A stretch of 64,000 nt of DNA from the NCBI RefSeq assembly GCF_000021565.1, contig NC_012440.1, positions 438,672 through 502,671 on the forward strand, in the 5' to 3' direction. The notes below the pieces were generated by a model. That model made no database searches, had not been told where the DNA came from, and saw only the letters and a list, made by a program, of their open reading frames with translations. Below are positions 1 through 8,854 of this stretch, piece by piece. The stretch comes from Persephonella marina EX-H1. GTDB lineage: Bacteria; Aquificota; Aquificia; Aquificales; Hydrogenothermaceae. Position 1 is the first letter of the stretch. The number at the start of each line of letters is the position of its first letter. Made by a program: the position numbers and the translations under genes.

Positions 1-423
1 TTATTTAGTTAAAAACAAGTCTCTGTTTCTTACTACATGGAAAACAAACGGAAGAATTTCTTCTGTATAAGGGGTGAGTTTTAGGTTTGATAAATCTTCA
101 ATAGAGAACCATTGAGCATTCTTGTTTTTTATCTGTATTTTATCCTTCTGAATCTCACATATAAAAAGATTTAATATATAGTGCCTATTTAATTTAGTGT
201 CCTTAAAACAGAAACTACAGAATTGATTTACTTTGTTAATATTGTTTATTCCTGTTTCCTCATTTATCTCCCTAATTAAACATTCTTCGAGAGATTCATA
301 TTCTCTTTTTTTTCCTCCGGGTAACTCTAAATATCCGTTGTATCTGTTCGAATCTTCCCTCCTAACTAGTACAATATCGCTATTGTTTAAAATTATTCCT
401 TTACATATATTTACTAATTCCAT
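1..423 (-). CDS. NUDIX hydrolase
   Basis: This 140-aa protein is a single NUDIX domain that probably hydrolyses a nucleoside diphosphate-X substrate with Mg2+. The Nudix box G-x5-E-x7-RE-x2-EE-x-G is intact (GGKKREYESLEECLIREINE, then ETGI, from about residue 36). The ATG is preceded by AGGAGG at good spacing, so the start is secure. It is the last gene at the window edge; no same-strand partner is visible. Codon use and flanking DNA are more AT-rich than in the rest of the window, which hints at acquisition, but this is only an impression. Substrate (8-oxo-dGTP, ADP-ribose or other) cannot be told from sequence. Confidence 0.85.
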   Translation of the reverse strand: MELVNICKGIILNNSDIVLVRREDSNRYNGYLELPGGKKREYESLEECLIREINEETGINNINKVNQFCSFCFKDTKLNRHYILNLFICEIQKDKIQIKNKNAQWFSIEDLSNLKLTPYTEEILPFVFHVVRNRDLFLTK

Positions 424-901
424 TATCGTATCCTCCTGAATTATCTTTCAATAAATAAGAAAAATCTCTCGGAAAATTTGACTTAATTACCTTGTTTATA
501 ATGATTTTTTGAGATAATATGACGAAAATTACATAACATAGCTTCAAAGTTTTTCCTAAATATGAATATAAAATTCTGACCAAAAAGGATTTTGAGAATA
601 GAACTGAAAATTTGTAGAATAAAAAAAATTAAAAATAAGATACTTGTTTAAAACTCTCAAAGAAACAAATTACAATACCGGCTAATTGCAAGAAAAAAAG
701 TTAGGGACAGATGTTATAGAAATGCATGACGAACACGGAAAAATTACGATAGAATCTTTGAGAAGTTTTTATGGAGTATGCATAAATACGCAATAAAGAT
801 CAAATGAATAGAAGAAATTAACTGGACAGAAAAGGAATGTGTTGAAAAAAATAATATAATTATTCATCCCCCTGGTCAGATCAATCAGGTACAGGTTAAA
901 C
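424..901. other. AT-rich intergenic stretch without a convincing gene
   Basis: About 480 bases of AT-rich DNA lie between the NUDIX gene and the outer-membrane protein genes. ORFs here are short and lack ribosome sites. One reading on the plus strand near 700-800 gives a roughly 37-residue stretch containing ESLRSFYGV followed by several stops, which might be a decayed gene remnant. I could not identify a family. No tRNA, repeat array or clear terminator was seen. Confidence 0.4.
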
Positions 902-1522
902 TCAGAATGTTAGACCAAACTCAACGTTTACTACTGTTCCACCAAAATCGAAAGTTTCTTCGTACTTAGTAACATTACCGTATGAATCAATTTCATAAAA
1001 CTGAAAATCCTGATTGTTAGTAAAAAACTTGATAAATGTACCTATAAAAGCTTTTGGTGATATAGAGTATCTCATTCCTGCTTTTAAAACACCACCTGTT
1101 CCTCTACCGGCATCTTCATAGGTGTATTCATAGTATCCATCTGTAGCTGTTAAAGAGAGTTTATTCATATAAATGCCCAGTCCAATCCCAGCATAAAGCT
1201 CCAGTTTGTTGTTCTGATGGGAGAATATTCCGATAACTTCTATTCCTCTGGTCTGTATTTCACCTGATCCTGTTAGTCCAGTATCGTAAAGTTCAGCCTG
1301 TGTAGAATGCCCTGATAGGTCAAAGTGGAGATAAAAAGACTGTGAGACCCTTTTTGAAAGAGATACTGTAATGTCTGTTCCTTCATCCCAGCCGTCAAGA
1401 TCTTCAGAATTTGGATAAAAAATGCCTGCACTTAGAGAAACTCGGCTCTCGTAGGCATAGGGTTGAGAAAAGATTAGAAAAAACATAACAGGAACAAGAA
1501 AAAAGTTTTTGAATTTAAACAT
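902..1522 (-). CDS. Outer-membrane beta-barrel protein (OmpA/OMP_b-brl type)
   Basis: The 206-aa product has an N-terminal signal peptide (MFKFKNFFLVPVMFFLIFSQ, cleavage near YAYES). After it come alternating hydrophobic/polar strands rich in Tyr, Gly and Phe, ending in GLTF with a C-terminal Phe, as in an eight-stranded outer-membrane barrel. It is a tandem paralogue of the next gene upstream: both keep a first-strand pattern followed by D-L-x-x-W-D and an S-G-x-S turn. GGAGG precedes the ATG directly after a hairpin. Function is unknown; a small surface or adhesion-type barrel is likely. Confidence 0.7.
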   Translation of the reverse strand: MFKFKNFFLVPVMFFLIFSQPYAYESRVSLSAGIFYPNSEDLDGWDEGTDITVSLSKRVSQSFYLHFDLSGHSTQAELYDTGLTGSGEIQTRGIEVIGIFSHQNNKLELYAGIGLGIYMNKLSLTATDGYYEYTYEDAGRGTGGVLKAGMRYSISPKAFIGTFIKFFTNNQDFQFYEIDSYGNVTKYEETFDFGGTVVNVEFGLTF

Positions 1523-1534
1523 TAAAAGAACCTC

Positions 1535-1560
1535 CAGCGTTTTAATAATTAAGAACGCTG
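1535..1560 (-). promoter_or_regulatory. 5'-leader hairpin abutting the ribosome site
   Basis: A perfect 7-bp inverted repeat (CAGCGTT / AACGCTG) separated by 12 AT-rich bases lies just upstream of the 902-1522 barrel gene. On the coding strand its 3' arm runs straight into the GGAGG ribosome site. It could stabilise the mRNA or gate translation, for example thermally. Alternatively it may be a weak transcription attenuator. Confidence 0.4.
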
Positions 1561-1611
1561 AAGATAGAAGATACCTGACAGATCCTGATATTTTTTAAAG
1601 ATTTGATGAAG

Positions 1612-1635
1612 AAAAGCTGGCTTTAAAAGCCAGCT
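1612..1635 (-). terminator. Rho-independent terminator after the 1647-2225 gene
   Basis: An 8-bp stem AGCTGGCT/AGCCAGCT with a 5-base loop is followed on the minus strand by TTTCTTC. It sits 12 bases after the stop of the upstream barrel gene and separates the two tandem barrel genes into different transcripts. Confidence 0.65.
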
Positions 1636-1646
1636 AGATAAATTTT

Positions 1647-2225
1647 TTAAAAATGTATTCCAAGCTCTAATCCGTATGAAGTTCCTCCAAAGTTTGCTTT
1701 ATAGTATCTCCCATTTATATAATCATAAACTTCCTGATCGTTTGTGTTGTATTTTACAAATAAACCAAAAAACCCTCCCTTACTGTCTGATCTTACGCCA
1801 AACTTGGCAACATATCCTAAGGCTGAACCCGTGCTTGAGTTAGATATTGATAAAAATTTAACTTCTTCATCTAAGCTGTTCACATAATATCCAACTCCCC
1901 CAGCTGCGTAGACATATACACTACTTCCAAAAGTAACTGTAAAAAGAGCTTCAAGAGCTGTAGTATCAATTTTTCCATAATAGGAGGAAGAGTCATATTC
2001 TACACTGTACCCAGAAGCATCAATCATAATTCCATAACTATCTGTAATCTTTCTGAGAATTGAAATACCAAAAACTCCCGATCCATCCCAATCTTTCAGA
2101 TCACCAGTAGGTTTGAAGGTACCTCCAAATAAAGAAACTGCATATTTTTTTTCAGCAGCAGCTGATACACCGTATATTAGGGTTAATCCCATAATGAATG
2201 TCATAAAAAAGATGAATTTTCTCAT
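1647..2225 (-). CDS. Outer-membrane beta-barrel protein, tandem paralogue
   Basis: The 192-aa product has a signal peptide (MRKFIFFMTFIMGLTLIYG, cleavage near SAAAE) and amphipathic beta strands ending in GIHF with the terminal Phe expected for BAM-assembled barrels. It shares its layout with the neighbouring 902-1522 protein (FKPTGDLKDWDGSG versus FYPNSEDLDGWDEGT), so the pair is a diverged tandem duplication. GGAGGGAGTGCC precedes the ATG. The role is unknown; no enzymatic motif is seen. Confidence 0.7.
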   Translation of the reverse strand: MRKFIFFMTFIMGLTLIYGVSAAAEKKYAVSLFGGTFKPTGDLKDWDGSGVFGISILRKITDSYGIMIDASGYSVEYDSSSYYGKIDTTALEALFTVTFGSSVYVYAAGGVGYYVNSLDEEVKFLSISNSSTGSALGYVAKFGVRSDSKGGFFGLFVKYNTNDQEVYDYINGRYYKANFGGTSYGLELGIHF

Positions 2226-2246
2226 GGCACTCCCTCCTATATCAAA

Positions 2247-2984
2247 TTAAAAAAGCTTCTTTTTTGCTATCTCCTTCACCCTTTCTATTATTATCCTTAC
2301 AGCCTCTTCCATGATCAGTTTTCCGTACTTCTCTTTTGCGAGCCACGGGGCAGATTCCATTCTGCCGTCAGGGTAAAGCTTTTTGAACTCCTCCCCTGAC
2401 AGTGGAAAGTAACCGTCAGGCTTTTCAATCTTTTTCTTTTCCTTAGGTTTTGTCTCAAAAGCTTCCGGTCTTAAGAACTTTGTTACTGATACCTCTGAAG
2501 GTGTTGCATGAAAGCCGTTTTTGTCCTCAAAGATATCCCTTTCCATCTCCTGTATCTCAGGAAGTAAAAACCATGAGATTATCTCATATATACCTGGTTT
2601 GTTTTCATACTTTAGCTGTTCAAAAGCTGTTTTTACAGCATTTATATTCCCGCCGTGTCCGTTTATAAATATTATTCTCCTGAAACCCTGGTTTAACAGA
2701 GAGTTTATTATGTCCTTTACAAGGTTTATCAGTGTTACCGGGGATAATGTTACTGTTCCTTTAAAGGCTGAGTGATGCTGTGACATACCGTATGTTATTG
2801 TTGGAGCTACAAGTATGTCCATCCTTCTTCCAACTTCCCTCGCTATAGCCTCTGCTGTTATAAAGTCTGTTCCTATAAGACCGTAAGGGCTGTGCTGTTC
2901 TACAGATCCTATAGGTATAAGAATGATATCCTTCTCAACCAGATATGCTTCAACCTCAACGTAAGACAGATTTTCAAGTAACAT
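2247..2984 (-). CDS. Creatininase-family metalloamidohydrolase
   Basis: The 245-aa product is of normal family length and shows the creatininase fold motifs: SVEQHSPYGLIGTDFITAEA near residue 27 (Glu/His/Asp metal ligands) and FINGHGGN around residue 107. Members include creatininase, mycofactocin MftE and ArfB-type formamide hydrolases. No mycofactocin or flavin genes are nearby, so the substrate is open. It is the last gene of a minus-strand run herA-obgE-nurA-comEA, three bases after comEA. Confidence 0.8.
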   Translation of the reverse strand: MLLENLSYVEVEAYLVEKDIILIPIGSVEQHSPYGLIGTDFITAEAIAREVGRRMDILVAPTITYGMSQHHSAFKGTVTLSPVTLINLVKDIINSLLNQGFRRIIFINGHGGNINAVKTAFEQLKYENKPGIYEIISWFLLPEIQEMERDIFEDKNGFHATPSEVSVTKFLRPEAFETKPKEKKKIEKPDGYFPLSGEEFKKLYPDGRMESAPWLAKEKYGKLIMEEAVRIIIERVKEIAKKKLF

Positions 2985-2987
2985 CCT

Positions 2988-3293
2988 CTATTCCACCTTT
3001 AAGTAATTTTTAAATCTTCTGTAGTTCCTTAAACTCTTAAGCTCTGATACAGATTTAAAGTATCCCTTTTCCTCTCTTAATTTTAATATTTTTTCAGCTG
3101 TTTTTTCACCTATATAAGGGACTTTAATAAGCTCTTCCATTGTTGCTGTATTTATATCTATCTGAAAATCCTCTTTCTTTATTTTCGGTTCGGTGTAAAT
3201 GTTATTTTCTATAAATTTAAAAAGTAAAACTGAGAAAACTATCAGTGTTATTGATACCATCTGGACATTTAAAACTTTAAGATTTATCTTCAT
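2988..3293 (-). CDS. ComEA-like helix-hairpin-helix DNA-binding protein
   Basis: This 101-aa protein has an N-terminal membrane anchor (VSITLIVFSVLLFKFI, residues 13-28) and a C-terminal double helix-hairpin-helix domain with IDINTATMEELIKVPYIGEK and the second HhH ahead of LKSLRNYRRFKNYLKVE. That layout fits a ComEA-type DNA receptor held on the outer face of the inner membrane for transformation. Its start overlaps the end of nurA by four bases, indicating translational coupling with a DNA-repair nuclease. Confidence 0.8.
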   Translation of the reverse strand: MKINLKVLNVQMVSITLIVFSVLLFKFIENNIYTEPKIKKEDFQIDINTATMEELIKVPYIGEKTAEKILKLREEKGYFKSVSELKSLRNYRRFKNYLKVE

Positions 3294-4447
3294 TTCAGAC
3301 CTTCTCTGCCGTGTATCTCTCTTTTCAGATCAAGAAGATTCTCTATAAGATCCATATCTTTATTTGTTATTCTGACCTCGTTGTCAGCTTTTTTAAGGAG
3401 AAATGGATAGCCAATAACAGAGTAGTAGTTAAGAATATCAAGTATTCTCTCAGGTGTTACATCCTCTGTTAACTGGGGATTTTCATAAACCTCTATAAGT
3501 GATATCGTTCTTCCCCTGTCGTACTTTCCGTAAAAGTATTTTATGCTTATATCTTTAAGCTCAACGGCTATATCCTTCTCAAGATACTCAAAAACCTCAG
3601 AGAACTCCCATTTTTTCTGTTCAAGGTCAACATAAACAGGCTCACTGTATCCTGTCTCTTTTATGAACTGGTGAAATATTCTTATATCAGGCATTGATCT
3701 GTTGAATATCTCGGTAAGGTGTGATGTTTTTGCGACACCTATAACAACAGGATTCCAGTCAAGACCGTAAAACAGCCTGTGAAGGAGCAGAAGATACTCA
3801 AAGTAGGCAAGTTTTGAAAATGCAGCCTCTAAAACATCCCTTCTTCTTCCTTTCTCTCCTAAGATTTCTTCCAGCCTTTCTGAAACTTTCTGTTTTATCT
3901 GTTCAGAGAATGATGTTATATCCTCTTTCATAAGGTTATCTTTTATTTCTGGTATAAACTCACCTGATATCTGTGCTATCTTCCCTTCAAAGTCCTCGTT
4001 TGAGAACCAGTCTGTTTTTGGGAAGAATGTAATAAATCTACTGCTTAATGTTCCGTCCAGTATTATCACTGAAGGTTTTTCCTTTTCTGAAAGTCTCAGA
4101 ACAGCCTTTAACTCTGATAAGAACATAAGCATTCTGAAGTAGTCATCAACAAGGTCAGATCTTTTTATAACAGAGAGGTTTATATCACCTGTTACCTCTT
4201 CAACAAACTCTCCATCTTCTCTGTATCCTACAGCATATCCACACACAGAGTACAGGTAAAAACCAAGGTAATGTCTTTTGTTAAAAGATCCATCCTCAGC
4301 AACTGTGTATCTGTAAGTAGGTTTTGGGGTGTAAGTATTCCATTTTGATCTGACCTCTTTTTCTGTAACCTCACTGTTTAACGATAATGCAAGTGATGAT
4401 ATCTCGTTTTTCAGCCTGTATGTCTTACCAAGAAGTTCTGCTCTCAA
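3290..4447 (-). CDS. nurA: NurA 5'-3' nuclease domain protein
   Basis: The 385-aa product resembles the NurA nuclease family, which works with the HerA hexameric translocase in DNA end resection. Visible signs are an RNase H-like core with a beta-strand acid in VIILDGTLSSRF (near residue 128) and a second conserved patch at VVIGVAKTSHLTEIF (near 237). It lies two genes downstream of a HerA-type ATPase, with obgE between. NurA-HerA pairs are typical of archaea and thermophilic bacteria. The assignment rests on motif and context. Confidence 0.75.
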   Translation of the reverse strand: MRAELLGKTYRLKNEISSLALSLNSEVTEKEVRSKWNTYTPKPTYRYTVAEDGSFNKRHYLGFYLYSVCGYAVGYREDGEFVEEVTGDINLSVIKRSDLVDDYFRMLMFLSELKAVLRLSEKEKPSVIILDGTLSSRFITFFPKTDWFSNEDFEGKIAQISGEFIPEIKDNLMKEDITSFSEQIKQKVSERLEEILGEKGRRRDVLEAAFSKLAYFEYLLLLHRLFYGLDWNPVVIGVAKTSHLTEIFNRSMPDIRIFHQFIKETGYSEPVYVDLEQKKWEFSEVFEYLEKDIAVELKDISIKYFYGKYDRGRTISLIEVYENPQLTEDVTPERILDILNYYSVIGYPFLLKKADNEVRITNKDMDLIENLLDLKREIHGREGLK

Positions 4448-4467
4448 TTAAACACACCTTTTTTCAA

Positions 4468-5520
<1,053 letters not shown>

Positions 5521-5545
5521 TTATTCTGTGAAGGATTTTATTCAA

Positions 5546-7492
5546 TCATCCAAGTCTTATCTCTGTAACTATACCAAAAGGTACCCCAAGACCGGTTATA
5601 AATCCAGTTCCCGGTTTTAAGAATGGGAGAAGGCTGAATATATCCTCTTTTGAGTACTCAAAGAATACAGAAACAGCCTCAAGATCGTTTCTGTTTATAA
5701 GTTTAAATACAGCCTGTGTGTTGAGCTGTGATAGAACATACTTACTTATGTTTGCTGGTCTCTGTGTTATAGCTATAAGACCGAGGTTAAACTTTCTTCC
5801 CTCCGTGGCTATCTTCCTTGTCATCAGATATGACAGGTTTGTCATGCCTGCCTGTATCTCACCATACCCTTTCTCAGGTGCAAAGTTCTGTGCCTCTTCA
5901 AGTATAACAAGACTTTTATCTCTGGTATTTCTGGCATTTTTGTATATATACTTAAGTGTTATACCTGCTATATTTGTTCTTGATCTTGGATCTTCTATAT
6001 TCTGGAAGTTATAAACTGTAAAATTCTTTTTGCTGTGAACTGAGTTTTTTATATCTGTTATGATCTCTGGCTGTAAGGATAATGCATCCATACCGTAATC
6101 ATCCTTTAGCATATCAATAACGGTAAGTATCTCTTCTCTCAGAGGTGATCCAGGTGATAACACCTCTGATGATTCTAAAAGTAGATCCTCAAGGGATTTC
6201 TCCCTGTAACCTATAAAATCAATATCAGGTTTCAGATAAACTCTGAAAAATGATGAGACTCTCCTTTCATCAAGTGATCTTTCCTGAAGTGGAATTCCGT
6301 ATTCCCTCAGTATATCCCTAATATTCTCAACATTTATGGGGAATAGTATATTTGGAAGTGTTATAACTTCAGTTTTATCAGATGGTAAAAAATCTGTGTA
6401 CTCGCCGTAAAGATCAAATATAAATATCTTCTTTCCTTCAGGATCTATATTCTCCAATATCCTTTTTACAAATGTTGTTTTTCCCGATCCTGTTGTTCCA
6501 AGAACTGCCATATGCATTGTGTATATCTTTTCAAGGTCTATGTAAGCCTTCAGCTGAGTGTTGTAAAGCTTTCCAAAATTAACAGGCTCGCTCATCCTGT
6601 AGCCTGCGTGATTTATCATTAAAATATCTTCTATCTCCTTTTCATCTTTAAGCCTGAATACAGGACATCCGGATTCTGGTGGTTTTAAAGGAGTTTTCAG
6701 TATACTCTCTCCTTTTTCTATCCTTTTGGGGTTGAACTCTGTCAGTATCTCAACGGTTGCAACGGTTATCTCAGGATTTCTCTCATTCAGGTATGAAAGT
6801 AATGCAGCATTTCTCCATTCTCTATCTTTTTCCGAAAGTATCAGTCTTAGCTTGTCTCTATCTGACAGGAGAGATGGGGACAAAAAGTTTAGGAATGTGT
6901 TAAATACGGTGCTGCTCAGATTTTTAACTGTTGCTATTCTACCGAGGAGAAAACCGCTGTCTGAAGGTATCTTTATGTATGTCTGCTGGGGTAAAGATTC
7001 AAAAAGAAGGATCTCACAGTTTATGGAGTTTACAGAATTTAGAACAACCCCAGCTATCTCACCAAATATGTTTACAGATTTTTTTACAATCTGATCAAAC
7101 TGTTCCTCAAGCTTTCTTATCTGCTCTTTATCAGATAGGAAGACAGCTGTCTCTATATTACCATCTTCAAGAAGACCTGAAACTGTAAGGTTAGAAGAAC
7201 CTATTACAGCCTTTTCTCCATCTACAACAACAAACTTACTGTGAAGTTTATCATTAAGGTAAAGCTGACCGCCTGTCTTTTTTAACAGATCAAAAACCCT
7301 TCTGTCTGTGATAACAAGATCTTCAAGCTCTGAATTTCTTATAACAGCCTTAATCTTTATATCTTTTCTGTTTAAAAGCTTCTCTAATATCTCGTATTTT
7401 ATCCATGGGGATGATATAAGGATGTAATCTTTTGCTTCTGAAACCAGCTTTATCAGTAGAGGAAGTATCTCCTCTTTTTGAAGTATTCTCAT
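5546..7492 (-). CDS. herA: PLD-nuclease/HerA-type ATPase fusion
   Basis: A 648-aa two-module protein. Residues about 10-125 form a phospholipase D-like domain with one HxKx4D motif (LHSKFVVVD near residue 86, then IGSSNLT), so a dimer would be needed for a full active site. A linker and a possible HAS-type barrel follow. The HerA/DUF87 ATPase has Walker A GTTGSGKT near 332, FDLYGEY, Walker B SLVILEE near 529, and EGRKF then AITQRP. HerA is a hexameric DNA translocase. obgE and nurA lie downstream, suggesting a repair module that may carry two nucleases. The start is the ATG with AAGG seven bases upstream; a TTG two codons earlier is possible. Confidence 0.85.
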   Translation of the reverse strand: MRILQKEEILPLLIKLVSEAKDYILISSPWIKYEILEKLLNRKDIKIKAVIRNSELEDLVITDRRVFDLLKKTGGQLYLNDKLHSKFVVVDGEKAVIGSSNLTVSGLLEDGNIETAVFLSDKEQIRKLEEQFDQIVKKSVNIFGEIAGVVLNSVNSINCEILLFESLPQQTYIKIPSDSGFLLGRIATVKNLSSTVFNTFLNFLSPSLLSDRDKLRLILSEKDREWRNAALLSYLNERNPEITVATVEILTEFNPKRIEKGESILKTPLKPPESGCPVFRLKDEKEIEDILMINHAGYRMSEPVNFGKLYNTQLKAYIDLEKIYTMHMAVLGTTGSGKTTFVKRILENIDPEGKKIFIFDLYGEYTDFLPSDKTEVITLPNILFPINVENIRDILREYGIPLQERSLDERRVSSFFRVYLKPDIDFIGYREKSLEDLLLESSEVLSPGSPLREEILTVIDMLKDDYGMDALSLQPEIITDIKNSVHSKKNFTVYNFQNIEDPRSRTNIAGITLKYIYKNARNTRDKSLVILEEAQNFAPEKGYGEIQAGMTNLSYLMTRKIATEGRKFNLGLIAITQRPANISKYVLSQLNTQAVFKLINRNDLEAVSVFFEYSKEDIFSLLPFLKPGTGFITGLGVPFGIVTEIRLG

Positions 7493-7552
7493 TTTCAAAC
7501 CTTTTATTTTTTAAGATAGAAAAAGAAGAGGAGAAGAACAAGGAGGGTGTGT

Positions 7553-7584
7553 GTCAGATGAAGGGAGAGGTCTCCCTATCTGAC
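7553..7584 (-). terminator. Strong hairpin at the rpmB 3' end
   Basis: Two stacked 7-bp stems (GTCAGAT/ATCTGAC outside, AGGGAGA/TCTCCCT inside) overlap the rpmB stop codon. On the minus strand they are followed by a pyrimidine-rich tract rather than a clean T-run. It is probably an intrinsic terminator or 3'-end stabiliser separating rpmB from the HerA-type gene. Confidence 0.6.
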
Positions 7585-7770
7585 AGCTTTTCTGACCTTT
7601 CCTGCCTTAAGGCATTTGGCGCATACATAGATCTTTTTTGTTGTTCCGTCAGGAAGAACAGCCTTTACCTTCTGGAGATTAGGCTTCCATGTTCTCTTTG
7701 TTGTTGTAGCAGAGTGAGCTACCCTATTTCCGTGAGCTGTCTTTTTACCACATATCTGACAAACTGCCAT
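7576..7770 (-). CDS. rpmB: 50S ribosomal protein L28
   Basis: The 64-aa product begins MAVCQICGKKTAHGNRVAHS, the classic L28 N terminus with a CxxC pair. A second pair is present at VCAKCLKAGKV, so it is the zinc-binding form. The ATG at the right edge is chosen over a 14-codon longer ORF because GGAGGAAAGTG directly precedes it and it matches the family N terminus. It is monocistronic or leads into the HerA-type gene past a strong hairpin. Confidence 0.95.
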   Translation of the reverse strand: MAVCQICGKKTAHGNRVAHSATTTKRTWKPNLQKVKAVLPDGTTKKIYVCAKCLKAGKVRKAVR

Positions 7771-7906
7771 CACTTTCCTCCAATCTTTTATAACGAAATA
7801 AATATTATACAAAAATTCAGATCAAAAAACATCACTATTTTCAAGATTTAAGATAAAAAGGTATGATAAAATAAGTGTTTGTAAATAAACAATTTACAGG
7901 TGGAAA

Positions 7907-8809
7907 ATGTTATTTAAAGTAAAGGATTATATGAGTAAAGATCCCGTAACAGTTTCACCGGAATGCTCTTTTAAGGAAATTGTAGACATAATGAAAACAA
8001 AAAAGATAGGAAGTGTTCTTGTTGTTGATGCTGATAGAAGACTTAAGGATATAGTTACACAGAGTGATCTTATAATGCATCTTCTACACGGTAATCTTGA
8101 AGCCAAGGTTAAAAACTTTATAAGAGATAAAAAGCTTATAACAATTGATGAGAACTCCCATGTCTTTGATGCTGTTTCCTACTTTGAGAAATACAGGATA
8201 AAACATCTTCCTGTTCTGGATGGTGATAGTAGACTTGTGGGTATAATAACGGCAACAGATATACTTAAGAAGGTGGCCGGAATTGGTCTGATGGATCCTC
8301 TAACAGGACTGAACAACAGAAACTATTATGAGCTTTTAAAACAGAAATACTACTGCAAGCTTCTCAGTATATCTGTCATTATGGCGGACCTGGATGATTT
8401 TAAAAAGATAAATGATAGATACGGTCATCTTGTTGGGGATGAGGTCCTTAAAAAGGTTGGAAGTATTTTTAAGACCAACCTCAGAATTTATGATGAGATA
8501 ATAAGGTGGGGTGGTGAAGAGTTTTTAATACTCCTTCCAAGGACAAATATTAAAAGAGCTGTGATGATAGCTGGGAGATTGAAAGAGAAGATCTCAGCTA
8601 TAAGATTTAAAGATTATCTAGATTTAAAGATAAGTATAAGTATGGGTATAAGCCACTACGAAGGGGAAGGAAGATTCCTTGATACAGCTGTCAGGGAAGC
8701 TGATAAAGCCCTTTTGACAGCTAAAAAAGAAGGTAAAAACAGAATCGTTACAGGAAAAAATATACTTAATGTTATGGAAAAATCAGAAAAATTAGCCATT
8801 GAAAGATAA
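7907..8809 (+). CDS. CBS-domain diguanylate cyclase (GGDEF)
   Basis: This 300-aa protein joins two tandem CBS domains (residues about 5-125; VSPECSFKEIVDIMKTKKIG, then ITIDENSHVFDAV) to a GGDEF domain (about 130-290). The active loop is GGEEF at 202-206, and an inhibitory RxxD site (RIYD, 193-196) sits five residues before it. It should therefore make cyclic di-GMP with product inhibition, possibly tuned by adenine nucleotides or SAM bound to the CBS pair. No membrane segment is present, so it is cytosolic. It is divergent from rpmB. Confidence 0.9.
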   Translation: MLFKVKDYMSKDPVTVSPECSFKEIVDIMKTKKIGSVLVVDADRRLKDIVTQSDLIMHLLHGNLEAKVKNFIRDKKLITIDENSHVFDAVSYFEKYRIKHLPVLDGDSRLVGIITATDILKKVAGIGLMDPLTGLNNRNYYELLKQKYYCKLLSISVIMADLDDFKKINDRYGHLVGDEVLKKVGSIFKTNLRIYDEIIRWGGEEFLILLPRTNIKRAVMIAGRLKEKISAIRFKDYLDLKISISMGISHYEGEGRFLDTAVREADKALLTAKKEGKNRIVTGKNILNVMEKSEKLAIER

Positions 8810-8854
8810 AACCAATATAATATTTTGTCTTTATTAAAAATTCAGGGATATTCT

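Noticed and set aside
401-583. 60-aa minus-strand ORF upstream of the NUDIX gene
   Set aside because: It overlaps the NUDIX start, has no ribosome site and no recognisable motif.
700-800. Possible decayed lyase (fumarase/aspartase-like) remnant
   Set aside because: Only a short, weak resemblance (FYGV and a few residues), broken by stops; too little to call a pseudogene.
2988-4447. Mobile or phage origin of the nurA/comEA region
   Set aside because: Codon use and neighbours are housekeeping; no integrase, repeat or att-like sequence.
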